From Verrucomicrobiales bacterium (GTDB taxonomy: Bacteria > Verrucomicrobiota > Verrucomicrobiia > Verrucomicrobiales > V1-33), in the NCBI GenBank assembly GCA_028293305.1, contig JAQGPD010000273.1, positions 1-16,596 on the forward strand: a stretch of DNA of 16,596 nt, written 5' to 3'. Below are positions 15,988 to 16,596 of this stretch, piece by piece; position 1 is the first letter of the stretch; each line of letters begins with the position of its first letter. Position numbers and translations under genes: made by a program. Below the pieces are notes generated by a model. That model was not told the DNA's origin. It saw only the letters and a list, made by a program, of their open reading frames with translations, and searched no databases.

Positions 15988-16596
15988 CGAGACCTCCTCT
16001 GATTTCGTTCAACCATTTGTCTGCATCGCCGATCCCGGCCCAAGCTGGTGCTGCGTTGGCCATCAGGCTGTCCAGATAGACATCTGAGTATTCCCCTTCG
16101 TAATCGAACAAGTCCACGAAAGTCAGCGAATTGCGGTCCATCTCAAAGGTCTGCAGATTTTGCCGGCCCGTGACCCGGACACCAAATTTTTTGTAGAGCA
16201 GGTTTTTATCCGCGTGTTTCAGATAGTCTTTGTCCGTCGCAATCCGCAGGGATCCAAATTCCTCGGTATCCAAGTGAATGTTGGGGGTGCTTTTTCCTCC
16301 GGCGTTGGTCAGTTCCCCATACAGGTAAAATTCAGCATCCACCCACAGCTTGGCATTCCGGAAATAGTGGGTCGTTTTGTCGAGGCGAAGTTGGTTCTGG
16401 TGAGCCCCAATCGTGATCACATAATCCTTCTCGCGGGCCATCTCCTGCAGCTTTTCGATCGCGGCCGCGCTGCGGTCATGGAGAAAATCAATCTGGCCTT
16501 CCGCGCTGATTTGCCCCAGCACCGCACCAAATCCTATCACCGTCTGCATCAGCGTCCTGAATTTGTGCCGCACGGACCCTTCCTCGATTTCATAGC
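15980..16596 (-). CDS. Unrecognised protein upstream of the PIN gene, 5' end outside the window
   Basis: A GTG at 16573 would give 197 residues, but the frame stays open to the right edge (YEIEEGS before that GTG), so the gene probably starts beyond the window. The visible part includes FGAVLGQISAEGQIDFLHD, AAAIEKLQEMAREKDYVITIG, then FRNAKLWVDAEFYLYGELTNAGGKS, and ends in WLNEIRGGLDG. No signal peptide or membrane helix is evident and I recognise no family. Mixed helix and strand, acidic at the C-terminus. The 8-base overlap with the PIN gene implies a shared transcript and perhaps direct interaction, so an antitoxin or regulatory role is possible but unproven. Confidence 0.7.
   Translation of the reverse strand, partial: YEIEEGSVRHKFRTLMQTVIGFGAVLGQISAEGQIDFLHDRSAAAIEKLQEMAREKDYVITIGAHQNQLRLDKTTHYFRNAKLWVDAEFYLYGELTNAGGKSTPNIHLDTEEFGSLRIATDKDYLKHADKNLLYKKFGVRVTGRQNLQTFEMDRNSLTFVDLFDYEGEYSDVYLDSLMANAAPAWAGIGDADKWLNEIRGGLDG

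Overview
The window looks like part of a Verrucomicrobiota chromosome, probably accessory. This rests on three things: the style of the RHS/YD-repeat protein (C-rich coding strand, ending in GRDPIEESGGINLYG and then GNDPING), near absence of Shine-Dalgarno sites, and GC-rich coding DNA. It is pattern recognition; no marker gene is present and the genus cannot be named.

Layout. Positions 1-211 hold the 3' end of an unknown gene that seems to change frame at a G run. Positions 253-7215 are a polymorphic-toxin style RHS locus. It comprises a 263-residue N-terminal ORF with a signal-peptide-like start, a 1930-residue RHS/YD-repeat protein ending in a 237-residue variable C-terminal domain (overlapping the first ORF by 4 bases), and a small three-helix membrane protein that is the best candidate for cognate immunity. 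An IS3-like left end with a cut-off OrfA follows (7213-7409), fused to a frameshifted, truncated second copy of the RHS core (about 7431-8540). A non-coding stretch of about 400 bases then carries a weak terminator and a promoter.

Positions 8953-14000 are the most interesting part: a compact four-gene operon of a 90-residue WXG100-like protein, a 200-residue helical protein with WxG, a 70-residue helical protein with the same WxD-x5-F signature as the first, and a 1323-residue membrane-anchored FtsK/SpoIIIE-type ATPase with three ATPase-like modules, only the middle one having a canonical Walker A. Genes 2-4 overlap their predecessors or follow within 5 bases, and a strong terminator closes the unit at 14043-14083. 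This resembles the minimal core (WXG100 substrate plus EccC/EssC-like motor) of type VII secretion, but in what appears to be a diderm bacterium and without recognisable EccB/D/E, EsaA/EssA/EssB or FHA domains.

Downstream, 14138-15124 encodes a signal-anchored, Met/Lys/Glu-rich helical envelope protein with an LTPEQ motif. Positions 15125-15483 are non-coding, with a GGNGTT hexanucleotide tandem repeat and two hairpins. On the minus strand, a PIN-domain protein (15484-15987) lies 8 bases overlapped behind an unrecognised gene that runs off the right edge (15980-16596).

Three apparent single-base frame changes at homopolymers in the first 7 kb (G at 97-99, G at 977-981, T at 6854-6860) suggest either sequencing errors or a decaying RHS locus. 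No similar break is visible in the WXG100/FtsK operon.
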